This document shows positions 43,225 to 55,130 of a stretch of DNA of 64,000 nucleotides, one piece after another. Numbering within the stretch: position 1 is the first letter of the stretch; every line of letters starts with the position of its first letter. This DNA comes from Ceratopteris richardii. Its lineage: Eukaryota; Streptophyta; Polypodiopsida; Polypodiales; Pteridaceae. The translations under genes were made by a program, and so were the position numbers. The stretch covers positions 52,776,394 through 52,840,393 of the forward strand of contig CM035422.1 of NCBI GenBank assembly GCA_020310875.1, written 5' to 3'. Below the pieces are notes generated by a model that worked only from the letters and a program-made list of their open reading frames with translations, did not search any database and was not told the DNA's origin.

Positions 43225-43862
43225 GAGGGGGGGGAGTGTTGAAGCTCAAGGTCAAGGACAAAGCATGGAAGCGCATCAAGGAAGTGGACACACAAGAAGA
43301 AGGAGCTAGTAGGAAGCTCCAAGAAGCACCTGTCATATTTTCAGATGAAATCCCTATAAAAATAGTGATTATTATCACTAAAAACCATTGTAAATACCAT
43401 TTTCCATTTTGTAACTCCATTTTGTTCAAGCCGAGGAGTCCTCGAGCTTGAGGAGTATTAGAACTACCATCCTACCAATTTTCATAATTTTTAGACTCCG
43501 TTTGAGCCCCCAAATAAGCCCTGGAACCTATTTTTTAACTAGGCCGGACACTAGGTCTGGACAGGGCCAAAACCACTCAAAAACTATAAAAAGGGCTGGA
43601 GAGCTCATTTTTGAGGTTAGCTTGTTGTAGATTTCAGCGTTGTAAGAGAGCTCTTGGATAATCGAAGATCTTCCATTGTTCCACTCCTTGCTCTTACTTT
43701 GTGTGCGTGTGTGTGTATGTGTGTGCATGCTTGTGTGCTTTCACTCACGCACTTGTGCCATCACTTGCTCACGGTCTTCATACCGGTTCTCACGTCTCCA
43801 CGGATTGACATTTATGAGGTGTATCTCCTCACGTTGGTACTCACCATTGTGCTAGAGTGACA
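43224..43862 (+). repeat. Gypsy 3 polypurine tract and 3' LTR (LTR 43237-43862)
   Basis: AGAGGGGGGGGAG directly precedes the LTR TGTTGAAGCTCAAGG. The LTR matches 33296-33922 with about a dozen differences and ends GCTAGAGTGACA, followed by ACGTG. Confidence 0.93.
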
Positions 43863-43867
43863 ACGTG

Positions 43868-44352
43868 CATAAGTCGTCTATGTATACTTCCATACTCTTC
43901 CTTAGAAATTCTTTAAAGATGTGACACATCAGCCTTTGGAAAGTGGCTAGGACATTTTTTGATTCCAAAAGGCATCACCCTAAAAGCATAGACTCCCCAT
44001 TCAATTGTGAATGCAGTCTTATGTTGGTCCTCTATAGCGATAGCTACTTGGTTGTATCCAGAGAATCCATCGAGGAAGCTATAGACTTCCTTACCTGCAA
44101 CTCTTTCCAAGAGGTGATCAGTGATAGGTAACGGATAGCTATCATGAATTGTGGTTGCATTTACTTTCTTCAAGTTAATACATACTCTTAATTTCCCATT
44201 CTGCTTGGGTACGACTACTAATGGTGACACCCATTTGGTGTGTTCTATCTCATAAATGAATCGAGCTGCTAATAGTTTATCTATCTCCTCCTTAATTTTT
44301 GCTGAGTAGACATCATTATATGTGTAAGGGTGTTGCTTCGATGGTTTTGCCT
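43868..44352 (-). pseudogene. Gypsy 2 reverse transcriptase, N-terminal part
   Basis: On the minus strand: KIKEEIDKLLAARFIYEIEH, TKWVSPLVVVPKQNGKLRV, VNATTIHDSYPLPITDH, RVAGKEVYSFLDGFSGYNQ, GVYAFRVMPFG. A one-base expansion of an A run then shifts the frame to NVLATFQRLMCH and EVYIDDLC, the catalytic YIDD, immediately followed by the gypsy 3 insertion. Upstream of RT it reads LEAKPSKQHPYTYND with no protease, consistent with gypsy 3. Confidence 0.85.
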
Positions 44353-44658
44353 CTAATGTTCTTCATATACTAGAAATGAAGGAGACTTTGCTCTCTATTT
44401 TTAATTTCTTGTCACATGTCTTTAAAGTTGTTTAGAAAGATTCACATCAAATCCTCTCACCGAATGAGGAGAATTTTCTACTTCAAGGTGAAAACAAAAG
44501 TGGCATGTTTGTGTTATCCAAAATTATTCATGCTAATGTTGATAAGTCTTCTACACCTAAGAAGAACATGAAGTTATGGCATGCTAGATTTGTTCATATC
44601 AGTTACATAGCTATCAAGCACATCAAAGATCATGGAATGGTGGAGAGATTTCCTACTT
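44353..44658 (+). pseudogene. Copia C-type fragment: pre-integrase region
   Basis: Plus strand, nearly the same as 51429-51660: SNVLHILEMK, LSPNEENFLLQGE, then LWHARFVHISYIAIKHI and MVERFP, the His pair region before integrase. It ends exactly where the inverted segment begins. Stops interrupt it. Confidence 0.75.
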
Positions 44659-44850
44659 AAAAAAACCCAATGTATGTGAATGAGTGAGCTCGCAAGAAAC
44701 AAGTTTGCCATCACTCTCGGTATATGAATGTAGTAAAACTCAATGAAGTATCCCTGATATATGCTAACGTGATCACTATACATGTCAGAGACACGAAAAA
44801 TTGATATGTGTCACCCTTGACCATCACACGTTGTGCTTGATATCTCAACA
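44659..44850 (-). repeat. A-type copia LTR, U3 half (inside an inverted segment)
   Basis: On the minus strand it runs from TGTTGAGATATCAAGC to the CATTGGGTTTTT stretch (192 bp). Its other half is at 46270-46452 in plus orientation; together they give about 375 bp against 379 for the intact LTR. Confidence 0.85.
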
Positions 44851-46269
44851 TATTTGACTACTAACCTTGCTTTATACATGTCAATAGTACCATCTATTTT
44901 TTTTATTTCAAAGATCCACTTAACACAAATTGCTTTTTTACCTTTTGGTAACTCACAAAGCTTCCATGTTTGATTCATATGAATATAATCAATCTCTTCT
45001 TGCATAGCTTTCATCCATGAAAGACTTTTTAGTACATCTTTAACATTAGGTGGTTCATTCTCAACTAAAGTTAATGCTAAAATGTTATGAATCTAAAAAT
45101 GTTTTGCGTAATTTACCTAATTTGCTTGTTCTCTCCTAGTGTGACTTTGGTTCATCCTCTGAAGTTCTTTATAGTGTTGTCCTGCCAAGTTTGATATAAT
45201 CACCTCAGCGTATTCTTGAAAAGTGGTGAAATCTCTTCTGATTCTTTAGTATCTCTTTCTTCTGTAACTTTGGAACCTTTTCCAACTTGATAAGTTACAG
45301 CATCAAGAGGTACTAATCATGGACTAGGTACTGATGTAGGTAATGGAACTCTCTTTTCACCTTTATCAAGTGCTTCTTTTAGGGTATGAGAAGGTTCATC
45401 ACGCCTCTTGAATGTCTGAATATAAGAACCCAAATTTCTTTGAAAAAGTGCATAATCATTTGCTTTTATAAAATCTCGAATCTTTGACTTCTTATCAAAA
45501 ACCTAAATTTTTGAAATATATGCAGTGTGAGAATAGGATAACGCCTATATCTCGAACATTACTCTTTTCTTTCAATTGCATAGCTGATAAAGACAACTTT
45601 AAAGGCTTTTACATCAAGCTTACCATGATTCTTCTTCTCAATATGAACATAAGTTGGGGAAATAAAAACTTTGAAATAAATCACATTGGATTTCTTCCCA
45701 TAATAAGTTTCATAAGGTGTAATGGTCTTCAAAGCTTTTTTGGAAGACCTATTCAAAATGTGATTAGTTACATGTGCTTCTTCAAACCAAAACTTGAGAG
45801 AAAGCTTTTTGGGTGACATCATACTATGCATCATCTCAACAAATACTATATTCTTTCTCTCTACAAAACAATTCTATTCTCGTGTATAAGCAATAGTGAA
45901 TTGATGAGAAATACCTTTGTCTTCAAGAAAAGACTTAAAGTTTTTTTACATATATTCTCCTCCTTTATCACTTCTTAAAATCTGAATTTTTGACTAACTT
46001 TCATTTTCAACAATAATTAAGAGTTTCTTGAAAGTAGGAAAGACTTTTGATTTTACTTTAAGACCATAAATCAATGAATATCTAGAGAAATCATCAACAA
46101 AAGTAACAAAATACCTGAAACCTTGAATAGAAACTATTCTCAACACATGATTCACATCTAAATGTATGATATGTAGCTTCCTTGTGGCCATGATATTTCC
46201 ATGCTTTTTGAAAGGAATTTTGTGAAGCTTTTCTTTAGGACATCCTTCACATGACTTTGCATCATTTGG
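44851..46269 (-). pseudogene. Copia D: integrase to RT-start fragment (copia C family), inverted
   Basis: Minus strand, from 46269: PNDAKSCEGCPKEKLHKIPF, then ATRKLHIIHLDVNHVLRI, VTFVDDFSRYSLIYG (Asp), ILRSDKGGEYM-type second Asp, a degenerate Glu region and AHVTNHILNRSSKKALKTITP. A long stop-rich linker follows, then QEEIDYIHMNQTWKLCELPKG, VKWIFEIKKIDGTIDMYKARLVVK. It stops there because the A-type LTR is inserted in RT between VVK and the expected GYAQ. It is almost the same as copia C at 51690-52390. Confidence 0.8.
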
Positions 46270-46452
46270 TACTATTCTTTATATTTATTGCACTAGTTGT
46301 ATTGTTGTATTAGGTCATTCTTGTATATTCCTTTTATGTAATAGAAGAAGTGGAAGAAGATCATTCTTCCTTGCCTCAATTTATGTGTGTGCTCCTCTTT
46401 GAGTATGAGAATGTGTGAGCTAGATATCTTCCTTATTTCCTTCCTCGTGACA
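46270..46452 (+). repeat. A-type copia LTR, R-U5 half
   Basis: Plus strand; begins TACTATTCTTTATATTTATTG, continues through ATTCCTTTTATGTAATAGAAG and GAGGCAAGG (as its complement in this orientation) to CCTCGTGACA. It is the direct continuation of the LTR half now found inverted at 44659-44850. Confidence 0.85.
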
Positions 46453-46467
46453 TGGTATTAGAGCGAG
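46453..46467 (+). promoter_or_regulatory. Primer-binding site of the A-type element
   Basis: TGGTATTAGAGCGAG directly follows the LTR; it corresponds to the initiator tRNA-Met site TGGTATCAGAGC common in plant copia elements, with one C-to-T change. This is the site that copia A has lost. Confidence 0.8.
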
Positions 46468-47117
46468 TGTGGCTTTAGAGAGCTCATGGAGAACATCGAT
46501 AGTGAAGAGTATGCAAGAAGTCATGGAGAAAGTGTGATTCACAAATGACCTTAGATTCCTACAAAAATTCGAGTGAATTTTAAAGGCATTAAAATAATTT
46601 CATGAGTTTTTCCTTTAGGGTCACTCGTTTTTCTTAGATTTCTATTTTGGAGCCATCTCGACCTCTATTTTGAGCCCGCAAGGTGGGGCCCATGGAAAAC
46701 CCAGGTCAGTTTGCAAAACTATAACTTGTGTTCTATTTCAAAACAACATTTGAGATCCAAAATTTCAAGCAATTCAGTGAGCTGATGCTACATGAAAACT
46801 GTGTTTTTCTGAGATCGAATTGTCACATCATAGTGTGGCAGCATTTAAGCAGAGGTATTGCTTCTAGTGTTTTTATAGTGTTTCAAATTGCTACTGAAAT
46901 GACAAGTGCAAATGGAATGAGTTAGCTTATGAACAATAAACTAGACAAGAACAACTTCTAGAACTTCGGCAATCTGGTGCCCATGCCAATTATTGAAGAA
47001 AAAAATCTTCATGAGTACTCAAACTCCCAAAGAAAACCTAGTTTTGAGCACGAATTCTACTCTGGTAGAGGAAGAGGTAAAGGTAGAGGTTTCATAAGTA
47101 AAAGAGGAAACATTAAT
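46453..47117 (+). pseudogene. A-type copia leader and gag remnant
   Basis: Leader homologous to that of copia A (GAGCCCGCAAGGTGGGGCCC is shared). MTSANGMS then a TAG in place of a Gln codon follow, and LDKNNF. A large internal deletion comes next, then NLVPMPIIEEKNLHEYSNSQ and RGRGKGRGFISKRGN of the Gly/Arg-rich segment. It is cut off at 47117 by the start of another LTR. Confidence 0.78.
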
Positions 47118-49100
47118 GTTGAGCCCATAAAAGCCATATTGGTCAAATTCTACCATAGTCAAAGTCAAAAGATCAAAGTCAAACCAATCAAAGTCAATAG
47201 ATTCAAGGTCAAAGTCAACATGGGCAAGGTCAAAGAGTTTAAATTTCAGGTGTCAAGGTGCACAGGTAGTGCACAAGTAATTGTTCACAAAGGTTATATG
47301 TTGCAAAACGTTGTTTGTAGGTTGCACAGGGTCTTTCTGTAATTTCTGTAAGGTTCAAAGCATTTTCAAAGTGTTTGGAAGGTTCAAGTGAACCCTCCCT
47401 TAGGAGCACATTTGAAGAATTAAAAGGCAAAAATGTGAAGGTATGTGAAGCTGCAACGTACATAGAAGTGAAAGTATGGACCCTCAATTTTTTTTTGGGT
47501 CTAAAGTTTCTACAGGACAAAAGAGGGATTCGTTGGCTGCCCACTTTTGGAGACAATCTTGGAACATCAAAGTGAGCACCAAGATATGTGAAGAGAGATG
47601 GTGGATGCAATCCAAAGATGAGTAGGTGCCGCTACAACCAGCTTCACACTAGCCAACTAAGGCTTCAGAGTTGATTAGTAGACCCTTTGAGCTTCCTAAA
47701 TCCACCAAAATATCAGCCAAGTACTTTGGAACATGTATCCCAAAAGTTTAAGTCAAGACAGACTAGTTGCAAAATGACTAGCTCCCAAAACTTGCTATTT
47801 TTGGACATACACCTGCTGGAAAAAATGAACAGTGCTCTCAACCTGGTAGGAATTAGAAAAATTCCTTTTGGGCATAGCAAATAGACTTAGCAAGCTTCCC
47901 AATCCAAGTTAAAACACTTCAAATGATGGACTGAGCACTGAGAACAAGTTTCATCAATTTCTGGAACATGCCCACCATTCTCGGGGCTCTGTAGAGATAG
48001 ACCAGTGAGCAGTAAAATGCAGATATCTCCAAAAATATAAATCCAATGACCTTGAAAATTGATATTCAGAAACTAGACAGTAAGCGCTATCTAACGCATG
48101 TTAAATCACTGAAAAAGGATCAGTAGAACTCGAGCTATGACCTTCTGAAGGTACTGCTCTGAGTGAGTATAGCAGAGAGCAAAACAGAGAAGTGAATGAT
48201 AAATGTATAAATTCATATATGATTACAACCACATTGGCAATGAATCTTTGCACAATGGGAGTAGAATGATAGAGCTATGGATTAAGCTCTTCAATCTCTA
48301 CAAAATGACATGAAATGGTCACGTACAAGGCTTGCTAATCGCCTCTTCCTTCTTGCTCTTTTTATAGCTATTCTTGGAGGGAGTTTTGAATTTGAATTCG
48401 AATGGCTCCACCTAAAAGTGATCCCCAAAGTTAGAAGAGATTCCCTCAGCTCTAAAATTCGTGGGTTTTGGTAGTTAGAGCCATGAAATTGCTTTTACAT
48501 CATGCATGAGTTAAGCAATCCTTTTCCTTTTTCTTTTTTCAATTACAAGAGATAGAAATGAACTCTTTTACAAGAGGTGTTCACATGACTACTCATGTGA
48601 CTTACAAATGAGGATGATATCAAATATATCAAGCATGTAGGCTTGGGTAAAATGCACCAACAAGATACTCTAGCAGTTAGGAGCATACGTAAACCGACAC
48701 TCAAATCAAGGTAAGGCATTATTCTTTGAAGACAAAGCAAGGTGAGCATAGTCTATACTAAGAGAGGAGTAAGAGACATTCAGAGAGAGTGCACGCAAGA
48801 CAGAGAGTCATATCCAAGGTGCAAGAAGAGTGACTTAGATGGTATGCACAGAGGGTGAAGCAAGTAATATCAAGAGTTCCAAAGTCCCATTGAAGGTGCA
48901 CATACACAGAAGGTGTACATCCCTCCCCTTATTGGAAGCTTGGTGCAACGTGTGCACAAGGGCAAGCTTGGAGAAGGTGGAGGTGTGGTGTAGAGGTCGG
49001 CGACTCATTCTAAGTACTTTGTAATCTTGTTTCATGAGAGTTATTTTGTCTTTGGCATATTGTGTAGAGCATTTGACTTATGTACAAGCTTCTATTCTTC
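47118..49100 (+). repeat. Long divergent LTR related to the gypsy 1 LTR (possible solo LTR)
   Basis: Begins TGTTGAGCCC like gypsy 1. It shares GTCTAAAG...CTACAGGACAAA and TTCGTTGG (47500-47540), and later GGAAGCTTGGTGCAA, GTGTGCACAAGG and CAAGCTTG (48935-48970). The middle (about 47580-48735) has no gypsy 1 counterpart and includes GCTATTTTTATAGC-like AT-rich motifs and no gene. No internal domains or second LTR were found. The 3' end is uncertain. Confidence 0.6.
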
Positions 49101-49129
49101 TCTTCCTAATTGATCAGAAGCTTTCGGTG

Positions 49130-50160
49130 TCATTAATTCTCTTGTTCTCACATACATACAATTGTGAAGTAAGAATGAATGTTGAGTCACACAATCATAA
49201 TAGATTTAAATTCTCAATCATATTCACATACACTTACACATACTATTGTGAAGTAAGAATCAATGTTGAGTCAGACAATAATAATATATTTGCATTCACA
49301 ATTATACACTCATATGCATATCCACATACTATCGGATGAAACTTTGTTGGATCCCTTTACAATTCAAGGATCTAAGAAGGTGTTAATAATTCTACAAGAA
49401 AAAGCCATCTAGAGACCTAGAAAAGTTCTGGTTCACTTATTAATACCTTCTCAACCCTTAAATTATCAAAAGAAGATAAAACCTTTTCCAACACATACAA
49501 TAGTTTTTTATTCACAATCATACACACGCACATACACATGCGCATACACAATCACATTAGTTTCTCACACACAATCATATGACATACATGCACATACACA
49601 TACATATACTATTGTGAAAAGAGGATCAATATTGATTCAGACAATCACAATAAATTTTTACTCACAATCATACACACACATACATATTCTATTGTGATGT
49701 ATGAATCACTGTTGATTCAAACAATCACAATAGTTTTTCACTCACAAACAAAAATATTTTTCTTTATTGTTTTGATACTAAAATACTAAATATTTTTAAC
49801 AAGAGCTTACACCTTGTTCTTTGTACGACACTTTAAGTTTGCAAAAAACAAAGTAACTCTTATGAGAAATGACTCTAAGTGTATTATTTTATAAGAAAAT
49901 ATTTGACCAAATCTTTTTCAATCAAAAAAGTATTCAATCGAAAATTTTTTGATCAAAATAGTTTTTTATCAAAAAGTTTTTTTATCAAAAGCCCTTTCGA
50001 TAAAAAATGTGTTGAATTTCTATGCAAATAGTATTCACTCCTATTCGAATAAGGTGACATGGCACCAAAGAATTTGGCCAAATAATAAGGTTTTAATGTA
50101 AACTATAATTATTCATGAATAAACAAATTGTTGAATAACGAATAATGCAACTTAGATTAT
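49130..50160. repeat. Dispersed repeat R, copy 2
   Basis: Homologous to 18590-19690. Tandem units with ATTGTGAAGTAAGAATC (49150-49330), then AATACCTTCTCAACCCTT (49443), CA-rich microsatellites, more tandem units (49600-49740), then ACAAAGTAACTCTTATGA and a decayed version of the GATC palindrome cluster (49905-50000). It ends GAATAATGCAACTTAGAT. As with copy 1, a 5'-truncated copia gag lies shortly downstream. Confidence 0.75.
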
Positions 50161-50399
50161 AAACGTAAGAATGAAGACAAGCTTGAAGGAATGTCTAACT
50201 ATATAATGTGGAGTTTTATGATGCTGAATGTGTTAGTATCAAAGTACTTGTTGAATTTTGTCAATGGAACTTATCCAAGGCCAAGAAAAGTTGGAGAAGA
50301 TGTTGCTTGATCTTCTAAAAGTCCTAGTGTTCCTATCTCTACTCAATAGGAGCTTAGTGAAGAATAAGAAGGAGCTACTTCATCATGAAGAGTTCATAC

Positions 50400-52395
50400 T
50401 ACTACTAGATTACTTACTATAGCAGAGCAATCCAAATGGGATTCAAGGGATGCACAAACACTTTCATATATTGTTATGCGAGTCAAGAGACATATTATAC
50501 CCCATACAAAGTCATACAAAACCTCTCATTAGGCTTGGCTGGAACTGGAGAACCTCTATCAAAGAAGAAACCCTACTAGGAAAGCTCATCTAAGGAAACA
50601 ACTAACCAACACAAGGATGAAAGTTGGTGAGTCTGTTTAGGCCCATATTTTGAAGCTTAAAGACTTACAAGATCAGCTACTCAATGTTGGAGTCAATATT
50701 TCATATGAAGAGATTTTAAATACACTTCAAAAAACATTCCATCTTCATATCTTGCTTTCGTTACTTCTTTATCTCTCTCTACAAGAGATAGAGAAATTTC
50801 ATTTGAAGCATTGGAGTTCTTGTTAGTTCAAGATAAAGATCATCAGAAGAGTATGGAAGAGAATGGTGAAGCCATGTTATCATCATCAAAGGGTAAGAAA
50901 ACGAAGGAGAGCATAAAGAAGGAGACCATAAAGAAGGACAATAACAGTCCACAAACTAAGAAGGAAATAAGTCATCTACTCCTAAAACTTCTACTCCTAC
51001 CCTAACGCTTCCTCTATACCCAAAGAAAATATGTGACTACATCTAATATAAAGAATGGAATTTGCCATTACTCTAAGAAACGACATCATTTCATAGTAGA
51101 ATGCAAAACAAGGATTTTTAATGAGAAGAAGAGATCATTAGGTAATAATGCATAAGATGAGTCAAAACCTAAGTCTTCTAAGAAAGAATATTATGCATGT
51201 GTTAGTATTGAAGAATTAGTTTTTGATCAAGTTGCATTAAATACAATCTCTAATCATCCTTGGATTTTTTATTCTAGAGCTACTAAGCATATGATAGGTT
51301 GTAGAAAGGTATTTTCTTCTCATACTAATTCTTCAGGGAGAAGAGTGGACATTGCTAATGGTCATGATTTGGAAGTTGTATGTGTTGGAGAAATAAACCT
51401 AAAGCTATCAAGGGCAGGTGGAAATTTCACAATTTCTAATGTTCTTCATATACTAGAAATGAAGAAGACTTTGCTCTCTATTTTGAATTTCTTGTCACAT
51501 GTCTTTAAATTTGTTTGGAAAGATTCACATCAAATCCTCTCACCGAATGAGGAGCATTTTCTACTTCAAGGTGAAAAAAAAGTGGCATGTCTGTGTTATC
51601 CAAAATTAGTCATGCTAATGTTGATAAGTCTTCTACACCTAAGAAGAACATGAACCTATGGCATGCTACTTTTTCTTGACCAAATGATGCAAAGTCATGT
51701 GAAGGATTTCTTAAAGAAAAGCTTCACAAAATTCCTTTCAAAAAGCATGGAAATATCATGGCCACAAGGAAGTTGCATATCCTACATTTAGATGTGAATC
51801 ATCTATTGAGAATAGTTTCTATTCAAGGTTTCAAGTATTTTGTTACTTTTATTGATGATTTCTCCAGATATTCATTGATTTATGGTCTTAAAGTAAAATC
51901 AAAAGTCTTTCCTACTTTCAAGAAGTTCTTAATTATTGTTGAAAATGAAAGTTAGTCAAAAATTCAGATTTTAAGAAGTGATAAAGGAGGAGAATATATG
52001 TCAAAAAAATTTAAGTATTTTCTTGAAGACAAAGGTATTTCTCATCAATTCACTATTGCTTATACACGAGAATAGAATTGTTTTGTAGAGAGAAAGAGTA
52101 GTATATTTGGTGAGATGATGCATAGTATGATGTCACCCAAAAAGCTTTCTCTCATGTTTTGGTTTGATGAAGTACATACAACTAATCACATTTTGAATAG
52201 GTCTTCCAAAAAAGCTTTGAAGTCCATTACACCTTATGAAACTTATTATGGGAAGAAATCCAATGTGATTTATTTCAAAGTTTTTATTTCCCCAACTTAT
52301 GTTCATATTGAGAAGAAGAATCGTGGTAAGCTTGATGTAAAGGCCTTTAAAGTTGTCTTTATCAGCTATGCAATTGAAAGAAAAGGATAATGTTC
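50400..52395 (+). pseudogene. Copia C: gag to integrase relic
   Basis: Gag traces (KWDSRDAQTLSYIV, VKRHIIPH, AWLELENLYQ, LKDLQDQLLNVGVN) with several stops. A Lys/Ser-rich linker follows, and a knuckle-like YSKKRHHFIVEC. The protease active site is ruined (WIFYSRATKHM where DSG is expected). SNVLHILEMKK and the pre-integrase region follow with an internal deletion (LWHATF then PNDAKSCEG). Integrase: VTFIDDFSRYSLIYG, ILRSDKGGEYMS, then NCFVERKS (DDE retained), and RSSKKALKSITP. It ends near 52395 where an A-type piece begins. Confidence 0.8.
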
Positions 52396-55042
52396 CAGAT
52401 ATAGGTGTTATTCTCTACAAATACCATATCTATGGGCGATTGCAAGTTATATGTTGCTTTCATTGATAACCATACATGAAAAGTATGTGTATATTTCATG
52501 AAAGAGAAGAGTGAGGTGTTCAATCACTTCCAAAATTTCAAGGCTATGGTGGAAATGCAGATAGGAAAGTATATGAAGACATTAAGATATGATGGAGGAG
52601 GTGAATATATGTCAAAGGGGTTTAGTAGGTTTCTAAAAAGTCATGGAATTCGACAACAATTTTCATGCAGGTACACACCACAATAGATTGGCATTGCTGA
52701 ATGCAAAAATAGACATATTGCAAAAATAGCAAGAGCCTTGATGGTTAGGAAGAATATGTATGATTGTTATTGTGCAGAAGTTGTGCATGTTGCTATATAC
52801 ATCATGAATAGAACTCCAAATACTGTTGTACATCAAGTGACACCTGAAGAGAAGTTTACACATAAAAAGCCAATCTTATCACATATGAAAGTATTTGGTT
52901 GCATTGCATATGTACATGTTCCAAATGAGTTGAGGATGAAGCTTGATCCAAAAGCAAGAAAATGTATGTTCATTAGATACTCCCTTGAGTAAAAGTGATA
53001 TAAATGTTATAACCCACTCACATGAAAAGTGAAGGTGAGTAGAGATGTGGTGTTTGATGAAATGGCAAGCTTCTATGTAGATGCCAAATAAGGACTTAGT
53101 CTTTAATCAAATGACAAAGGAAACACTAAAAAATCAAGTGCACAATCTCAAGTTTTGAGTGGACTTGATGCATCACCAAGCAATAGTTCCAACTCAAAAT
53201 CCACAGAGTTGAAGATTGCATGGAAATTTCATTCCAAAAAAATCATCAATTACATCAAAAAGTTAAAGAAAAGCTTTCTACTATTAGTAAGACATCTACA
53301 AGTTTTGAAGACATTGATGGAGATTCAAATAATTTAGAAAAGAGCCTTGATGAGGAACTTGGATTGCCATCTGTGAAGACTCTGAAAGTAAGAAATGCAT
53401 ATGCAGATGATACAAGGAGAAGTGGCCCAAGACATAGAGATATGGAAGGATGTAGAATTCAGTGCAATGATTGACATATGATAGTTACATGGCTCGTCAT
53501 TGTGTCTACATGACCAAGGTAATACAAGATGCTGAACCCTTTTGTTTTGAAGATGCAATTGGATGAGGAGATGGCTGCACTTTAATGAAATGAAAACATG
53601 GAAGCTAGTTCCATTGATGCAAGGAAAGAAACCCATAGGTTGCAAGTGGGTTTACAAGGTACAACACAATGTTGATGGTAGAGTAAGAACATATAAAGCA
53701 CGATTGGTAGCAAAAGGATAATGTAGAGACATATGGCATTGCTTATGAAGAAACGATCAGCCCTGTAGATAAAATATCAACTATTTGATCACTTGTTGCA
53801 TTAGCTACAACAAAAGGATGGACTTTGCATGAGATGCACGTGAAGAATGCTTTCTTACATGGTGAGTTACAAGAAGAAGGATACATGGACTAGCCACAAG
53901 GATATGAAGATTCAAAGCACGTAGAATATGTTTGCAAGCTACAAAAGGCTTTGTATGGGTTTAAACAAGCCCCTCATGACTTGCATGCAAGGACTGTTGA
54001 TTACTTAACCACCATCAGATTTCTATGTGTGATGTAGATCATTCATTATATACAACAAAGGGTGATCATGACATCAGAATTATGGCTATTTATGTTGATG
54101 ACTTGATTGTTTGAGGTGATAATGAAGAAAGCATTAAAGAGGTTAGGAAACTCCTTATGCAAGAATTTGACATGAAAGATCTTGGTGTGTTGTGCTATTT
54201 TTTGGGCATTGAGTTTATACATATAAAAACAAGTATATGGATGTCAAAAAGGCAAAATGCCTTGAGTATGCTACAAAAGTATAGTATGACTAATTGTAAG
54301 CCAATCTCTATGCCACAAGATCAGAATTTGAAGTTGGATACTACATTAGGTGAAGCATTGGCAATTGCTACTATGTACAAGAAAATTATGGGAAGTCTGA
54401 TATATCTCATAATTACAAGACCTGATCTAAGTTACACACGTGGACTTGAAAGTCAATTTATGTAGGTTCCCATGAAACGATATTTAGATGCTTTGAGATG
54501 CACTCTACATTATGTGAGTGCTACTTTGGATTATGCATTGTTTTATGAAGCTGGTGTAGATTTGTAGGTTCATGGATACACCAATGGAGATTGGGCTGGT
54601 AGTATTCCACATAGAAGATCTACTAGTGACTTTCTATTCTCACTTGGGAGTGCAGCTATTGCATGGAGTGGCAAGAAGCAACCCACTCTTGCTTTGTCAG
54701 GTACAAAGGCTTAGTATAGAGGTGCTGGAATGGCATCATGTGAAGCATCATGGCTAGAGATGCTACTTACAAAGTTGGGTGTGGAAGTTCAAAAGCCGAT
54801 CATAATCTATTGTGAATCTTAGCAGCATTCAGCTAGCACAAAGTCCTATTTTTCATGCTAAAACAAAGCATATCAAGTTACATTATCACTTCATCAGAGC
54901 AAAGGTATTAGTAGGTGATATTGATCTTGGTTATGTGAGAACAGATGAGCAACTTGCTGATATTTTCATTAAAGCACTTGGAGTTGAGAAGTTGGAGAAG
55001 TCAAGCTCGATTATAGGACATGATATTGATCTTGAGGGAAAG
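52396..55042 (+). pseudogene. A-type copia: integrase, RT and RNase H relic
   Basis: The plus strand resembles copia A throughout: [65 protein letters not shown] Ser-rich linker follows, then RT ([53 protein letters not shown] with a stop next to it). RNase H has HGYTNGDWAGS (catalytic Asp changed to Gly/Asn context), ALSGTKA-YRGAGMA and VADIFIKALG-type ending. More than ten stops; older than copia A. Confidence 0.83.
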
Positions 55043-55130
55043 TGTTGAGGTATCAAGCTCAATATGTGACGATCAAGGATAACACATCACTTTTTCATTT
55101 CTCTAACATGTAAAGTGATCACACTTGTTG
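55043..55130 (+). repeat. A-type copia 3' LTR, U3 start only
   Basis: TGTTGAGGTATCAAGCTCAA to GTGATCACACT, then broken by LARD-like sequence at about position 85 of the LTR. That is the same LTR position at which LARD copy 1 interrupts the other A-type LTR (16755/16756). Confidence 0.8.

Larger units (their letters stand above)
33296..43862 (+). mobile_element. Gypsy 3: full-length Ty3/gypsy element with unusual domain order
   Basis: LTRs 33296-33922 and 43237-43862, target duplication ACGTG (33291-33295, 43863-43867), tRNA-Asp-type primer site and polypurine tract AGAGGGGGGGGAG. Order: LTR, palindrome-array leader, gag, RT, RNase H, H2C2, second H2C2, integrase core, retropepsin-like domain, IWVPK-repeat tail, non-coding stretch, LTR. 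LTRs differ at about a dozen sites by eye. Lesions: two deletions at the gag/RT junction and one TAG between the H2C2 modules. It is inserted in gypsy 2, right after the RT catalytic motif. Confidence 0.94.
29869..44352 (-). mobile_element. Gypsy 2: truncated Ty3/gypsy element, split by gypsy 3
   Basis: Minus-strand order from the right: RT N-terminal half (44352-43868), gypsy 3 inserted (33296-43862, ACGTG duplicated), RT C-terminal half, RNase H, two H2C2 modules, integrase, then a retropepsin-like domain ending near 29940. It is related to gypsy 3 throughout, about the level of a sister subfamily by eye. No LTR belonging to it was found. The left end adjoins the copia B LTR; the right end (44352) adjoins a copia C-type fragment in opposite orientation. 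Confidence 0.88.
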
